Below are positions 24,401-32,445 of a stretch of DNA of 64,000 nt, piece by piece. A model generated the notes under the pieces. The model made no database searches. It worked only from the letters and a program-made list of their open reading frames with translations, and was not told where the DNA came from. The position numbers were made by a program, and so were the translations under genes. This DNA is from Brachycybe producta (taxonomy: Eukaryota > Arthropoda > Diplopoda > Playtdesmida > Andrognathidae): NCBI GenBank assembly GCA_036925085.1, contig JAUPFP010000003.1, positions 3,907,501-3,971,500 of the forward strand, read 5' to 3'. The first letter of the stretch is position 1. The number at the start of each line of letters is the position of its first letter.

Positions 24401-27400
24401 TTTTTTTCATAATGTTGTTTCTAAAAAAAAATCGTTCGCTTTACGTTTTTGCATCCAAATTTTACAAACAAAAAAACATCTATGAAGCGAAGCATTAATC
24501 ACTGCACAGGAGGACAAAAGCAAAAGAAATGTCGATTCAGCCACCCTTAATTTTTTTTAATAGAGTTGTTTAGTTTTTGCAATGAAATTTATAATGTTTC
24601 AAATTGCATTAATTTTTTGTAATTTCGCAGTCAGCTGAGCGGCAACGAGATCCGTTCTCTCGAAGGCGGATTGTTCGAACATCAAAACCTCCTTCACGAT
24701 CTTCTTCTGAGCAACAATGTTATAGAGTCGCTTCCTTTCGACGCTTTTGTCGGACTTCATAAACTAGAGATACTGTGAGTGTCTCGACGACCTTTCGAGG
24801 CTTCTTCGACCGGAGACTTTTAAGAATAATCTGGTTTTTTTTTTGTTTTTTGCAGAAATCTTGTCGGAAATCAAATAGCTTCTATTCATCCGGACGCATT
24901 CCTTCCTCTTAAACAACTAGTCTACCTGTACGTCACTTTATTATTAATAAGTAGGGCTCGGATTTTGATGCAATATCAACCGGAATGTTTCCCAATATGT
25001 GGTCCAAGTGCCAATTGTGAAGTAACAATCAACAAATTTCTTTATAATTAAAAAAAAACAGTTAGAGGCTAGAACTCTTAGTTGACAACTGATAGTAACC
25101 AGACATTCTGATTAGAAAAAGCATAATTGCAGGTGATTGATGATGATGATGATTACTTCACAATTGACACTTGGGCCACACATTGAGAAACATCACGGTT
25201 GATATTGCATCAAAATCCGAGCCCTATTAATAAGACATAGAGCTCTAATTATTTACGAATTATTTCAAAATTAATTAAGATGGTTTTTTTAAACTAATGA
25301 TTTTTTATAGGGATGGGACATTCGAATCCCGCTAGATTCGAAAACTCGAATCTACGCACTTTTTCCGTTTTTCGAATCTTTCGAATCCTAACCTAAAAAA
25401 ACCTGTTAAAAACTTTGGTAAAATTAGTTTTAACTCCAATTGACGTCCAATAGAAGCGTTCACTAACAAAAAAAAAACCCGGCGATTGTTGTAATTTCGG
25501 TGTTGTATCCGGATCACCTTGTGTCCTGACCCTGAGTGCCGCCACACTGTGTTTTATTATTAATAATTTAATATTTAATATTATTTCATTTATTTGTATC
25601 TTCTTAATGAATAATATAGGATTCTTATATTTGAAGGATTCGAGGGATTGGAGAACCTTTTAGGATTCGGATTCGAGAAAATTTAGGATTCGTCCCACCT
25701 CTAATTTTTTCAAACTCTGGTGTTGTAACTCTGCGGTTCAAGAGCAACACCAAGGAGAAATTGAAAGTTTATTAGAAACTAGAACGGATAGCTTGATCAC
25801 TTAACAGTGTTTTCATGTTGAGTATTTTTTACCTTGATATCTTTCAATATAAACTTTTGTTTAGATGAAAATACCGTCTACTAAGCGTCTTCAGTTTAAA
25901 GTTGGCTTATTTGTATTTGTAATATCAATTAAAAAGTTTATTTTGAAAGATATCAAAACATGAAAATTCTCTTAAGTGATTGAGTTACCCTTCTAGTTTC
26001 TAAAAAAAACATTCGAATTTCTCTTCATTTTGTATCTGTAAGACAGAATAATCAAGAGTTTGAGGGTTTAACCCTTTAAGGTGGCTGAATAGATATTTAT
26101 TTTGCTTTTGTCCTACCGAACGGCGCCACTTTAGACGCAAAATAACGTAATGCGAACCGTTTTTTTTAGAAGCAACATTACGAGAAAAAAAAATCAAGTT
26201 GTTCTCGAAACTAGAATGGTAAAAGATGATGTTAAAAGTTTTTTCATTGCAATATCTTAAAAAATACAACATTTTATAGTTCAGTTTGAAAAATGACCCG
26301 TTTTTAGGGTTTTTCATAAAAAAAAACTATTTTTGCATTTTTCAAACTTTCATAAAATGTTTATTTTGAAAGATATCATCGTGAAAAAAACTTTTAGCAT
26401 TATCACCAACTATTCTAGTTTCTAAAACACTTTGAATTTTTTTGTAATGTTTCTCCTGAAAAACGTTTGCTTGAAAAATATAAATTTTCTCAAAACCGCG
26501 TTTGTAGAGGAAGAGACCTCCTATAGAACATATAATAGCCACTGCAGTGGTGTCATCTGGATGGGAAAAAAACAAAATAAATATCTATTCAGCCACCACA
26601 AAGTTTTGAATATTTTTTTCACAGTTTTTACTAATTTTTGTTCCATTTTATGGAAAATCTTGGCAGTTTTTTTTTTTACCATTTTCTAATCAATATTTTT
26701 GTTTTTTGATTTTAGCAATTTAGCCGAAAATCGTTTTCCTCAACTGCCGAACGATGGTCTTCAACACGTTCGACAACTTCTAGCCTTTAACAATCCTTTT
26801 TTACGAGACTTTCCACCTCCTTCTTCGTTTCCACACGTTCACACTCTGAAACTTGCATACGCTTATCATTGTTGCCAATTTTCACCGAGTGGTCGGGATG
26901 TCGGTGGTCTTTCAGGTGTTCCGGGTGATATTCAGGAAACTGTTTTGTGGCTTCCAAAAGATAAAGTGGATCTTAGTCTTTGGGCCGGAAATTCTAGTGA
27001 CATTTGGCCGGCTTATCGTGAGTGTGAAACTTTCTTCTTCTTCTTCTTCTTCTTTAATTAACTGAGCAAATAGGCAATTTTCAGCTTCTCGGAAATAATA
27101 TGTTTGTATTTCTTTACAACCAAAACAGAGAATCTGACGCACAAGTTCGGTGATTTTGCCGAAGATCTTTGGGGAAGTTTAAGTCCGGACTACGTTTATC
27201 CTTCAAACTTGCCTCAAGTTGTCGAAGATTATTTCGAAGAAGGCAAATCGAACGATTATCATCGCCCCGGACACTCGATAACGTGTTCGCCGCAACCAGG
27301 TCCGAAGATTACAAAATATTAGTTTGCTTAGGCCGAGTCCAAAGCGAGCTGACAAAAATGGACCATGAATTCGAGACAAAAACACAACAAATATGACAGA

Positions 27401-30400
27401 AAAAGCCAATTTTGAAAACAAAACAAACCCGAAACAACTATCAGCAGTATACTCAAGATAAAACCACAACATACTTGTGACACAACACGAACAAATTTGG
27501 GTTTTGTTTTGTGTTTTCTATAGCTGTCTTTTACGTAAACTATGCAACTGTTCGGTTGTTGTTTTAATACTAATTCTGTCAACAACTGCAACAGACAAGA
27601 GTTGACAAAATGTTGCATAATACAGAGATAAAACACAAACATTTTGATGTTTACCGACTTGAGCCGGAAGACATGGAATAGTTTGTGACATTGCGGACAA
27701 AACAAAACATAAAAAGTCGCAGAAATGTTTCAGAATTGTCTCAAAACACTTGAGTTTCTGTTTTTTTTGTCAGCTTGATGTGGACCCGGTCTTATAGTAG
27801 TAAAATAATTTTAGACAGATCTTTCAAACTGACATAAAAGTTCATTTTGAAAGATTATTAAAAAAAATTAACAATATGAGCGACCCTTCTAGTTTCTAAA
27901 ACACTTTCACGTTTTGCTTCTGAAAGACAGAATAACCAGAGTCTGTCTTTTAGAAGAGCAAAATTAAGAGAAACTAGAAAGTGTTTTAGAAACTAGAAGG
28001 GTCGCTCAATAACTTAAGGGTATTTTCATGTTGATATTTTTTCAAAATAAACAATTTATAGACAAGAATTCACAACAAAAGCTTATTTTAAAAGATCACA
28101 GCATGACAATAATCTTAAGGTAGCTGAATAGGTATTTACTTTGATCCCTCCCCCCACCCCACCCCCCCCCCCCCGTGTTGACGTTTTTGTAAAAACTAGA
28201 ATGGTAAGATTATGCTAAAAGTTTTTTCATGGAATTATCTTAAAAAATAAACCATTTTATAGTTCAGTTTGAAAAATGACACCGTTTTAGGGGGTTTTCC
28301 ATTGAAATTTCATGAAAAACTATTTTCGGCCTTTTTTTTCAAATTGTCATAAAATGTTCATTTTGAACGATATCAATCATGAAACAACTTTTAGCATTAT
28401 CACCAACTATTCTAGTTTCTAAAAACACTTTGAATTTTTTTTTTTATAATGTTTTTTTCTGAAAAACGTTCAGCTTGAAAAATATCAATTTTCTCAAAAC
28501 CGCAGATTGGTGGAAGAGACCTTTCTTTAGAACATAAGAGCCACTGCAGTGGCGCCATCCGGATGGACGAAAACAAAATAAATATCTATAAAGCCACCTT
28601 AATTAACAAAAATAATTATTAAAATATTAAATAAAATGAATGAAAACTTCTTTTTATGTTCGTTCTTTTATCATTTTAGGTCCGTTTATGCCTTGCGAAG
28701 ATTTATTCGACTTCTGGACTTTACGTTGCGGCATCTGGATCGTATTTCTTTTGGCGATGCTCGGCAACGGAACCGTGGTTTTCGTCCTCATCTTCAGCCG
28801 TACGAAGATGGACGTACCTCGGTTCCTTGTATGCAATCTTGCGTGTGCCGATTTCTGCATGGGAGTCTACCTCGGTTTTCTCGCCGTTGTCGACGCTTCG
28901 ACGCTCGGACAATTCAAGATGCACGCACTTCAATGGCAGTTTTCCGGTGCCTGTCAATTAGCCGGTTTTCTCGGTGTCTTAAGTAGCGAACTATCGGTGT
29001 TTACGCTGGCCGTAATCACACTCGAACGTAATTACGCTATAACGCATGCGATGCATCTTAACAAACGCCTCTCTTTAAAACATGCGGCGTACATAATGGG
29101 TTGCGGCTGGACATTTGCTACGGTCACTGCCGGACTACCGTTAGTTGGAATCAGCGATTATAGAAAATTTGCAATCTGTTTGCCGTTCGATATCGAAGGA
29201 CCTTGGGCATTGACTTATGTTGTTTTTCTGATGGCCGTAAACGGTGTCGCGTTTCTAATCCTGATGGGATGTTATCTGAAGATGTATTGCGCGATACGAG
29301 GATCGCAGGCATGGAATTCGAACGATTCTCGTATAGCTAAACGTATGGCCCTTCTAGTTTTTACAGATTTTATCTGTTGGGCACCGATTGCGTTCTTTTC
29401 GTTAACTGCGGCTTTCGGAATGCAGCTCGTTTCGCTCGAAGAGGCGAAAGTCTTTACGATCTTCGTGTTGCCGCTTAACAGTTGCGCGAATCCGTTTCTG
29501 TACGCGATTCTTACGAAACAGTTTAAGAAAGATTGCGTTTTAATCTGTAAGGCGATCGAAGAGTCGAGAGTTACGCGTGGTATCGGTCGGTGTCGTCACA
29601 GTTCGAACTTCTCGAATCGTCAGACACCGGCCAATACCAACTCGGCCGTCGATCGTAACAGTAACAACGGTCAAGTTGCTTGTAGTTGTTCTCGAGGTAG
29701 TTCGGACGGTGTTAGAATACCACCAACACAACACGGTGGTGTTGGTGGTGCGACATCTGACGCCGCGTTTCGACGTCGTCGTTGGCGCGTTTTTAAAATG
29801 AGAGTGTTGTTTTGCGTCGGTGGCGATTCCGAACCGAATCTCAGTAGCGATTACACGTACGCAATCGCCGAGATACAGAAGAATCAGCAGAAACATTCTC
29901 GTAATTTGAGCGTTTCGAGCGATAACTTCAGTTCGTCTCGATCCGACAGCTGGAGACAAAAGAGTATTCCGTTACGTCTTATCGAAAAGGGACGACGGAA
30001 CTCTTGGACCATCACACGAAAACCGTCACAAGATAGTAATTTATCGAGTAGTCGTAATGATTCGTCGGCAACGACACCGTCGACATCAACTTGGCGCGTA
30101 TCGAGATCTAGTGTAAGTAGCGATATGTCGAGCGGTAATATGGGACAACGGACGACCACAACGAATTTACGAACACCTGGTGGTGGTGTTGGTGTTGGTG
30201 CAAGTTCATCCGTTCAGTGTCCGGCTAATTGTACGGCCGGTGGTGGAGTCGGATCGTCAAACGATGGACAATCGGCTCCGACCGTACGGTTTAATTTGCC
30301 AAAGAATTGTGGTGCCGCCGCCGATGTCGACTCCGAAACTATTTTACTAACAAGTGCTCGGCCGAGAGCTAAATTACGAAGACAATCGGCCGTGAACGAA

Positions 30401-31189
30401 GAAAATTTCGTTTCTCCGTCGTCACGGCCGACACCCTTAGAAGATAAGTTTTCGTGTCTTTATAGTAGACTTTCGCAAGTTGCTCGCGAGGAAGACGAAG
30501 AAAATGTCGATTCTCGTACGAACGAGGTTAGCGGTGATGGTCGCGGGGTCGGAGGAGGCTATTCTATGAGTAGTGCGGATCGGCTTCGTTACGCAGCTTC
30601 GAGACATGCGGCCGGTCGTAATCTTATGGATTACGGAAGTCGTAGCGGACCGACGGGTTTTGCAAGAGGTGAACTGTTTCTACCGCGTAAACTGAGCACG
30701 ATCAGCTCCAATTCGTGTAGCCTCAATCAGGACACTTGGAGTTTGACTACTGGTGGTCAAGCAAATTCTACGTCTCTTACTCCGAGTGCGACACTGACCA
30801 GAGATCGGTCATCTGCCTCCGATCTCGAACGGCCTTCGAGTATGACAAATGTGGCCGCCGAGGGTCCTGCGTTCGTAAATCATAGAAGGACACTTTCGGA
30901 CGCTTCGTTTTATCATCGAAGGCCGTCAGTTCCGATTGGACTCGGTCGTCAGTCGAGAGGTTCGGATTTGTGTTGTAAGTTGTCTCAGAGTGACTATGTT
31001 ATCGATGCCGGTTGTAGACCGAGATGGGACGGTTTTCCGAGGACCGTTCTTCAGTCGGATGACACGAAACAGCTTCTGTCTAACTACAGGCATGTTGTAG
31101 TCGATACCGAAGCTGTTCCGCGCTCCGAAGAAGAACAACGGCCATCGGCACCATCATCACCGCCACCGTATTTGGAAGACGATGTTTGA
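14435..31189 (+). CDS. rk (LGR2): LGR2/rickets-type leucine-rich-repeat GPCR (bursicon receptor), 15 exons, N-terminus missing
   Basis: Type B LGR. In insects this receptor binds the bursicon heterodimer at the cell surface and signals through Gs/cAMP to drive cuticle tanning and wing expansion (family knowledge). Seen here: about 17 leucine-rich repeats in exons of 66-144 nt, joined mostly by phase-2 introns that split a Leu codon; a cap with the YAYHCC signature; a hinge ending CSPQPGPFMPCEDLF; a seven-span domain with ERN in place of DRY at 29024-29032 and NPFLY at 29489-29503; then a cytoplasmic tail of about 555 residues. The visible exons sum to about 4124 nt, roughly 1370 codons. The TM1-TM2 loop (SRTKMDVPRFLVCNLA) and the TM6 sequence (MALLVFTDFICWAPIAFF) are of the rickets type, not LGR1. 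Exon 1 with signal peptide and LRRNT is absent, so the 5' end is open. Introns carry many transposons. Confidence is high for identity and lower for some splice sites. Confidence 0.93.
14758..15559. mobile_element. TTAA-flanked palindromic element, copy 1 (LGR2 intron)
   Basis: Ends ggtggtttgaatagatg and tttcagccacc lie between TTAA at 14754-14757 and 15560-15563. Subterminal gatggcgccact is inverted at the right end. Internal block aagcgaacgtttttcaggag is shared with the other copies. TTAA duplication fits piggyBac or Kolobok types; no transposase is present. A second element (15244-15505) is nested inside. Confidence 0.8.
15244..15505. mobile_element. Nested element with AGGTCA-N5-TGACCT palindromes
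   Basis: Inverted ends acagactaatcgtaggtcac / gtgacctacgattagtctgt. Inside are four inverted pairs: aggtcactgtgtgacct, ggtcacttagtgacc, gatcactgagtgacct and aggtcacctagtgacct. Each is an imperfect or perfect AGGTCA inverted repeat with short spacer, a layout used by nuclear receptors. Confidence 0.7.
15580..15990. repeat. GA-rich run and unique intron sequence
   Basis: GA microsatellite at 15590-15647; the rest is unremarkable intron of LGR2 with a C-rich tract at 15817-15840. Confidence 0.7.
15995..16199. mobile_element. Mutator-type palindromic MITE, copy 5, complete
   Basis: Termini acagtcaattagaaatcgg and ccgatttctaattggttgt. Exact 9-bp duplication ctttttctc at 15986-15994 and 16200-16208; it inserted at the edge of a CT tract. 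In an LGR2 intron. Confidence 0.9.
16200..16592. repeat. Polypyrimidine microsatellite
   Basis: About 390 bp of CT, TCTG and TTTC motifs. Overlapping Ser/Leu/Phe-rich frames are artefacts. Confidence 0.93.
16593..17035. other. Unassigned intron sequence with a GC-richer core
   Basis: The 16725-16960 part is less AT-rich and holds a 65-codon minus-strand frame of no recognised family. Possibly an old transposon. Confidence 0.35.
17041..17721. repeat. GA run and long CT/CGCT microsatellite
   Basis: (GA)n at 17041-17079 and 430 bp of CT with TCTCGC units at 17290-17721. Frames up to 193 codons here are simple-sequence artefacts. Confidence 0.93.
17890..18180. repeat. Two diverged tandem units of about 150 bp
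   Basis: Both hold ctcattacgtattaaaa, gggccagtag-like and cataaaaagcagtaaattt blocks. Confidence 0.65.
18247..18570. repeat. CT and GA microsatellites
   Basis: CT at 18247-18290 and 18450-18485, GA at 18540-18561, with unique AT-rich sequence between. Confidence 0.85.
18750..19395. mobile_element. Palindromic MITE, copy 2
   Basis: Two arms of about 240 bp meet near 19135 (tgttggcttcactgtgg). Arms hold gtgcaatgtgcaccttaaat, ttggtaagtgtgcttct and catccattaaaatg and their inverses. The left end runs to ttacttcaagaaatctccgc; the right arm stops short at about 19392. Related to 2984-3460. It sits 150 bp before LGR2 exon b. Confidence 0.75.
19543..19614 (+). CDS. rk (LGR2): LGR2 exon b: one LRR
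   Basis: A 72-nt exon after tatttag and before gtatgt. It reads NLASNNLVNLSTNAF then AGIGKLRVL. Phase 2 on both sides, joining in frame to the 14435 exon. The 5-kb intron before it could hide another repeat exon, but I found none. Confidence 0.88.
19670..20251. mobile_element. TTAA-flanked palindromic element, copy 2 (LGR2 intron)
   Basis: ggtggctgaatagatattta at the left after TTAA (19666-19669), tatctatttagccacc at the right before ttaa. gatggcgccact appears at both ends in opposite orientation. It fills almost all of the intron between exons b and c. Confidence 0.85.
20293..20364 (+). CDS. rk (LGR2): LGR2 exon c: one LRR
   Basis: A 72-nt exon between ttttcag and gtacgg. It reads NLRFNNLSSIPWHAF then HDLHFLHEL. 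Phase 2 on both sides. Only 97 nt separate it from the next exon. Confidence 0.88.
20462..20605 (+). CDS. rk (LGR2): LGR2 exon d: two LRRs
   Basis: A 144-nt exon, exactly two repeat units (HLGDNQIQFIYKGDF and TLEGNGIQTVPSEAL), between gacag and gtgagt. Two adjacent 72-nt repeat exons have evidently fused by loss of an intron, or never had one. Confidence 0.9.
20711..20782 (+). CDS. rk (LGR2): LGR2 exon e: one LRR
   Basis: A 72-nt exon after ctttttag and before gtgagt. It reads SLTNNNISSIENGSF then ETLTNLKGL, phase 2 on both sides. Confidence 0.9.
20945..21292. mobile_element. GC-rich inverted-end element, 348 bp (LGR2 intron)
   Basis: The left end agctaagggtccactaggtc is imperfectly inverted at gacctagtgaacgcttagct. 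Interior GC content and CpG density are well above the surrounding intron. Open frames on both strands are short and unrecognised. A foreign, rather young insertion between exons e and f. Confidence 0.65.
21319..21390 (+). CDS. rk (LGR2): LGR2 exon f: one LRR
   Basis: A 72-nt exon after tttgcag and before gtaagt. It reads SLANNEINSVESKAF then EGLASLEVL. Confidence 0.9.
21608..21676 (+). CDS. rk (LGR2): LGR2 exon g: one short LRR
   Basis: A 69-nt exon, one codon shorter than its neighbours, after gttgtag and before gtaaga. It reads ELQHNHLDVIPIAIN then SLISVQK. It ends in at, so the split codon gives Ile with the following exon instead of the usual Leu. Confidence 0.87.
21780..22890. repeat. 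Degenerate AT-rich minisatellite (LGR2 intron)
   Basis: About 1.1 kb built from ttgggattcaaaat, aaactaaaatcggg and cttaaaaaaa modules in varying order, roughly 30-45 bp per unit. A 73-codon frame here is an artefact. Confidence 0.9.
22975..23078. mobile_element. Half of a TAGGGCTCGG-ended hAT-type MITE
   Basis: Contains cttcacaattggcacttagg, agattgagaaacatt and aaaaatccgagccctag, matching the right arm of 24952-25226. Confidence 0.7.
23127..23270 (+). CDS. rk (LGR2): LGR2 exon h: two LRRs
   Basis: A 144-nt exon starting after aaaag. It reads FLAFNHIRHVLNSIF and DILGNPVLMVEHNVF. The donor is ct|gttcgt, which departs from the usual gtragt. It is chosen because it keeps phase 2 and the 144-nt length and joins to the Ile of the next exon. 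Confidence 0.85.
23356..23496 (+). CDS. rk (LGR2): LGR2 exon i: LRR pair with the PDLNGT...RA motif
   Basis: A 141-nt exon between aaatag and gtaaat. It reads ELTRFPDLNGTSSLGFLRID and then RARIRHVPSDLCGI. The L-x-x-F-P-x-L-x-G-T block followed by RAxIxxVPxxLC is a strongly conserved marker of LGR ectodomains and fixes the register of the solenoid. Confidence 0.92.
23605..23670 (+). CDS. rk (LGR2): LGR2 exon j: one short LRR
   Basis: A 66-nt exon after ttaaag and before gtgagt. It reads DLKSNFLVEVPPLNE then CTELRQL. This short repeat with P-P-L-x-x-C follows the RA/LC block, as in other type B LGRs. Confidence 0.88.
23697..24546. mobile_element. TTAA-flanked palindromic element, copy 3 (LGR2 intron)
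   Basis: Between TTAA at 23693-23696 and 24547-24550. Left agtggctgactaggtattt and ggtggcgccact; right aaatgtcgattcagccaccc. At about 850 bp it is the longest copy and repeats the internal aagcgaacgttt block twice. It fills nearly the whole intron between exons j and k. Confidence 0.82.
24631..24774 (+). CDS. rk (LGR2): LGR2 exon k: two LRRs
   Basis: A 144-nt exon after ttcgcag and before gtgagt. It reads QLSGNEIRSLEGGLF and LLSNNVIESLPFDAF. The preceding 960-nt intron is filled by a TTAA-flanked element. Confidence 0.92.
24856..24927 (+). CDS. rk (LGR2): LGR2 exon l: one LRR
   Basis: A 72-nt exon after tttgcag and before gtacgt. It reads NLVGNQIASIHPDAF then LPLKQLVYL. Confidence 0.9.
24952..25226. 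mobile_element. hAT-type palindromic MITE, 275 bp, complete (LGR2 intron)
   Basis: Termini tagggctcggattttgatgc / gcatcaaaatccgagcccta, arms of about 80 bp. Exact 8-bp duplication ttaataag at 24944-24951 and 25227-25234, as expected of hAT elements. Confidence 0.9.
25300..26070. other. Intron sequence with scattered repeat pieces
   Basis: 25557-25640 shares tatttgtatcttcttaatg and ataatataggattcttatat with 3484-3536. 25780-26060 resembles the gaaactagaa/aagatatcaa blocks of the TTAA element. Nothing coding. Confidence 0.5.
26080..26597. mobile_element. TTAA-flanked palindromic element, copy 4 (LGR2 intron)
   Basis: After TTAA 26076-26079: ggtggctgaatagatattta; right end aaatatctattcagccacc, followed by acaa instead of TTAA. 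About 518 bp. Confidence 0.82.
26716..27017 (+). CDS. rk (LGR2): LGR2 exon m: last LRR and cysteine-rich cap
   Basis: A 302-nt exon after gatttttag-like sequence and before gtgagt. It starts with the last repeat (NLAENRFPQLPNDGL) and passes into the C-terminal cap with LKLAYAYHCCQF, the signature that bridges LRRs and hinge in LGRs. It ends in phase 1. The start of the hinge (WLPKDKVDLSLWAGN) is included. Confidence 0.92.
27129..27299 (+). CDS. rk (LGR2): LGR2 exon n: hinge
   Basis: A 171-nt exon reading NLTHKFGDFAEDLWGSL and on to SITCSPQPG, the acidic hinge before TM1. It enters in phase 1 after aaacag and leaves in phase 1 at cag|gtccga, a weak donor. The choice is supported because exon o restores GPFMPCEDLF, a conserved junction. 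The donor would benefit most from transcript evidence. Confidence 0.85.
27328..27793. mobile_element. Inverted-end element of about 465 bp, uninterrupted copy (LGR2 intron)
   Basis: Left ggccgagtccaaagcgagct with gacaaaa, right ttttgtcagcttgatgtgg and acccggtctta, which pair as imperfect inverted ends. The second copy at 43010-43705 is broken by a Mutator-type MITE, so this one shows the empty site. Confidence 0.75.
28119..28598. mobile_element. TTAA-flanked palindromic element, copy 5 (LGR2 intron)
   Basis: Between TTAA 28115-28118 and 28599-28602. Right end holds gtggcgccatccggatgg and aaatatctataaagccacc. A C-rich tract lies at 28146-28173. Ends 80 bp before the 7TM exon. Confidence 0.85.
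28680..31189 (+). CDS. rk (LGR2): LGR2 exon o: 7TM domain and long C-terminal tail
   Basis: A 2510-nt terminal exon after cattttag. The seven-span domain runs from about 28715 to 29515; an uninterrupted exon for it is usual in LGRs. Conserved blocks include ASTLGQFKMHALQWQF, LAGFLGVLSSELSVF, LERNYAITHAMHLNKRLSLK and YLKMYCAIRGSQAWNSNDS. The tail (29512-31186) begins KQFKKDCVLICKAIEESRVT and is rich in Ser, Thr, Arg and Gly, with low-complexity Gly/Val runs near 30180-30260. It ends PPPYLEDDV, giving a PPxY motif and a hydrophobic last residue after acidic ones. Stop TGA is at 31187-31189. CpG-rich codons (TCG, ACG, CGA) contrast with the AT-rich introns. Confidence 0.97.
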
Positions 31190-31905
31190 TTTCGATTAAA
31201 CTCCATCATCTTCTTGTATTCGTAATTTATTGTTTGGAGAGGCTTAGAAGCCAAGAGGGATAAGTGACATTTTTACACAAAAAAGATAGCGCTAGATACG
31301 ACATTTTGTCAATGAAATGATAACGAATTTGATGGACAAGAAGAGAAATAAAGGGGGGGGGGGAAGCTGCGTATTTGCTGTCAAAACCGTAGAACTATAA
31401 CATTGATGTCTATGGAAGTTCTTCTTAATTTTCAACTCAAGTTTACTCAGAATCATTACTTTTATCACTTATTTCTCTTGGCTTCTAAGTTCCTCCTTAT
31501 TTGTAATTTTGTTTTCTCTTTCTCGGTCCAAATGTGTCAATTTGGTTGTCCTTTGTTATGTTTGTTGTTGTTTTTTATATGAAAACAACAAACAAAATGT
31601 GAGAAACTTTTTTTTTTGTATGAATTTATTAATTTATTTGTGTAGAGAGAGAGAGAAACAAAAAAAATTATAAACTTTTTTGTGTGAAATCTTGTTGTAT
31701 TTTTTAAATTTTTCTAGGTTTTTTTTTTAGAAAGAAAAACCCTCAAATTTTGGAGAGAAGAAAAAAAAATTAGGAAATTTTTTGAAGCAAAAGAACTTTT
31801 ATATGAAAATTTACAGAGAAAAAGAAATCTATTGTCTCATTGGAAAAATCATCTTGATTGTGTTGTTTGGTAAGTGTGATTAGAATTTTTTATAAAATAA
31901 AAATC
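31190..31905. other. LGR2 3' UTR and flank
   Basis: AT-rich with a poly(A) signal candidate at 31347, a G run at 31354-31363 and long A/T runs. No further gene. Confidence 0.5.
31347..31352 (+). terminator. Candidate poly(A) signal of LGR2
   Basis: AATAAA 158 nt after the stop codon of the receptor, followed by a G run. It is the first canonical hexamer downstream. Further AT-rich 3' flank continues to about 31900, so a longer 3' UTR is possible. Confidence 0.45.
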
Positions 31906-32305
31906 TATAGAGCCACCTTATGGGCTCTATATTTTTATTTTGCTTTGGTCCCACCGGATGGCGCCACTGCAGTGGCTAATGCTAAACTCCATAGACGTTT
32001 TTTTGTAAAAATTTGCATGCAAAAACGGTCAAGCGAACGTTTTTTTTTTTTTAAGAAATATCATTATGAAAAAAAAAAATTCAAATTGTTTTCAAAACTA
32101 GAATGGTCGAAGATTATGTTAAACGGTTATTAATGGCAATATCTTAAAAAATAAAAGATTTTATAGTTCAGTTTGAAAAATAACCCGTTTTTAGGTTTTT
32201 TTCTTTCAAACTTGTCATAAAAAGTTTATTTTGAAAGATATCATCATGAAAAATCTTTTTAGGATTATCACCAACCATTCTAGTTTCTAAAACACTTTGG
32301 ATTTA
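31906..32305. mobile_element. TTAA-flanked palindromic element, copy 6, partial
   Basis: Contains ccggatggcgccactgcagt, aagcgaacgttttt, aactagaatggtcgaag and accattctagtttctaaaac as in copies 1-5. Lacks a clean right end. Confidence 0.75.
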
Positions 32306-32445
32306 TATAGAAATTTATATTATCTGCTTAAAATTAGGTCATTTTCAAACTTTCATAAAAAGCTAGTTGTCCATTAAATTTAATTATTAATTTATTATAA
32401 ATGGAACAATTCATTAATTTAATTATTCATTAATAATTTGAGTGT

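Noticed and set aside
28636-28986. 116-codon frame overlapping the start of the 7TM exon
   Set aside because: Shadow of the LGR2 frame; the other frame holds the conserved receptor sequence.
29540-29959. 139-codon minus-strand frame inside the LGR2 tail
   Set aside because: Antisense shadow of a CpG-rich coding exon; no recognisable protein.
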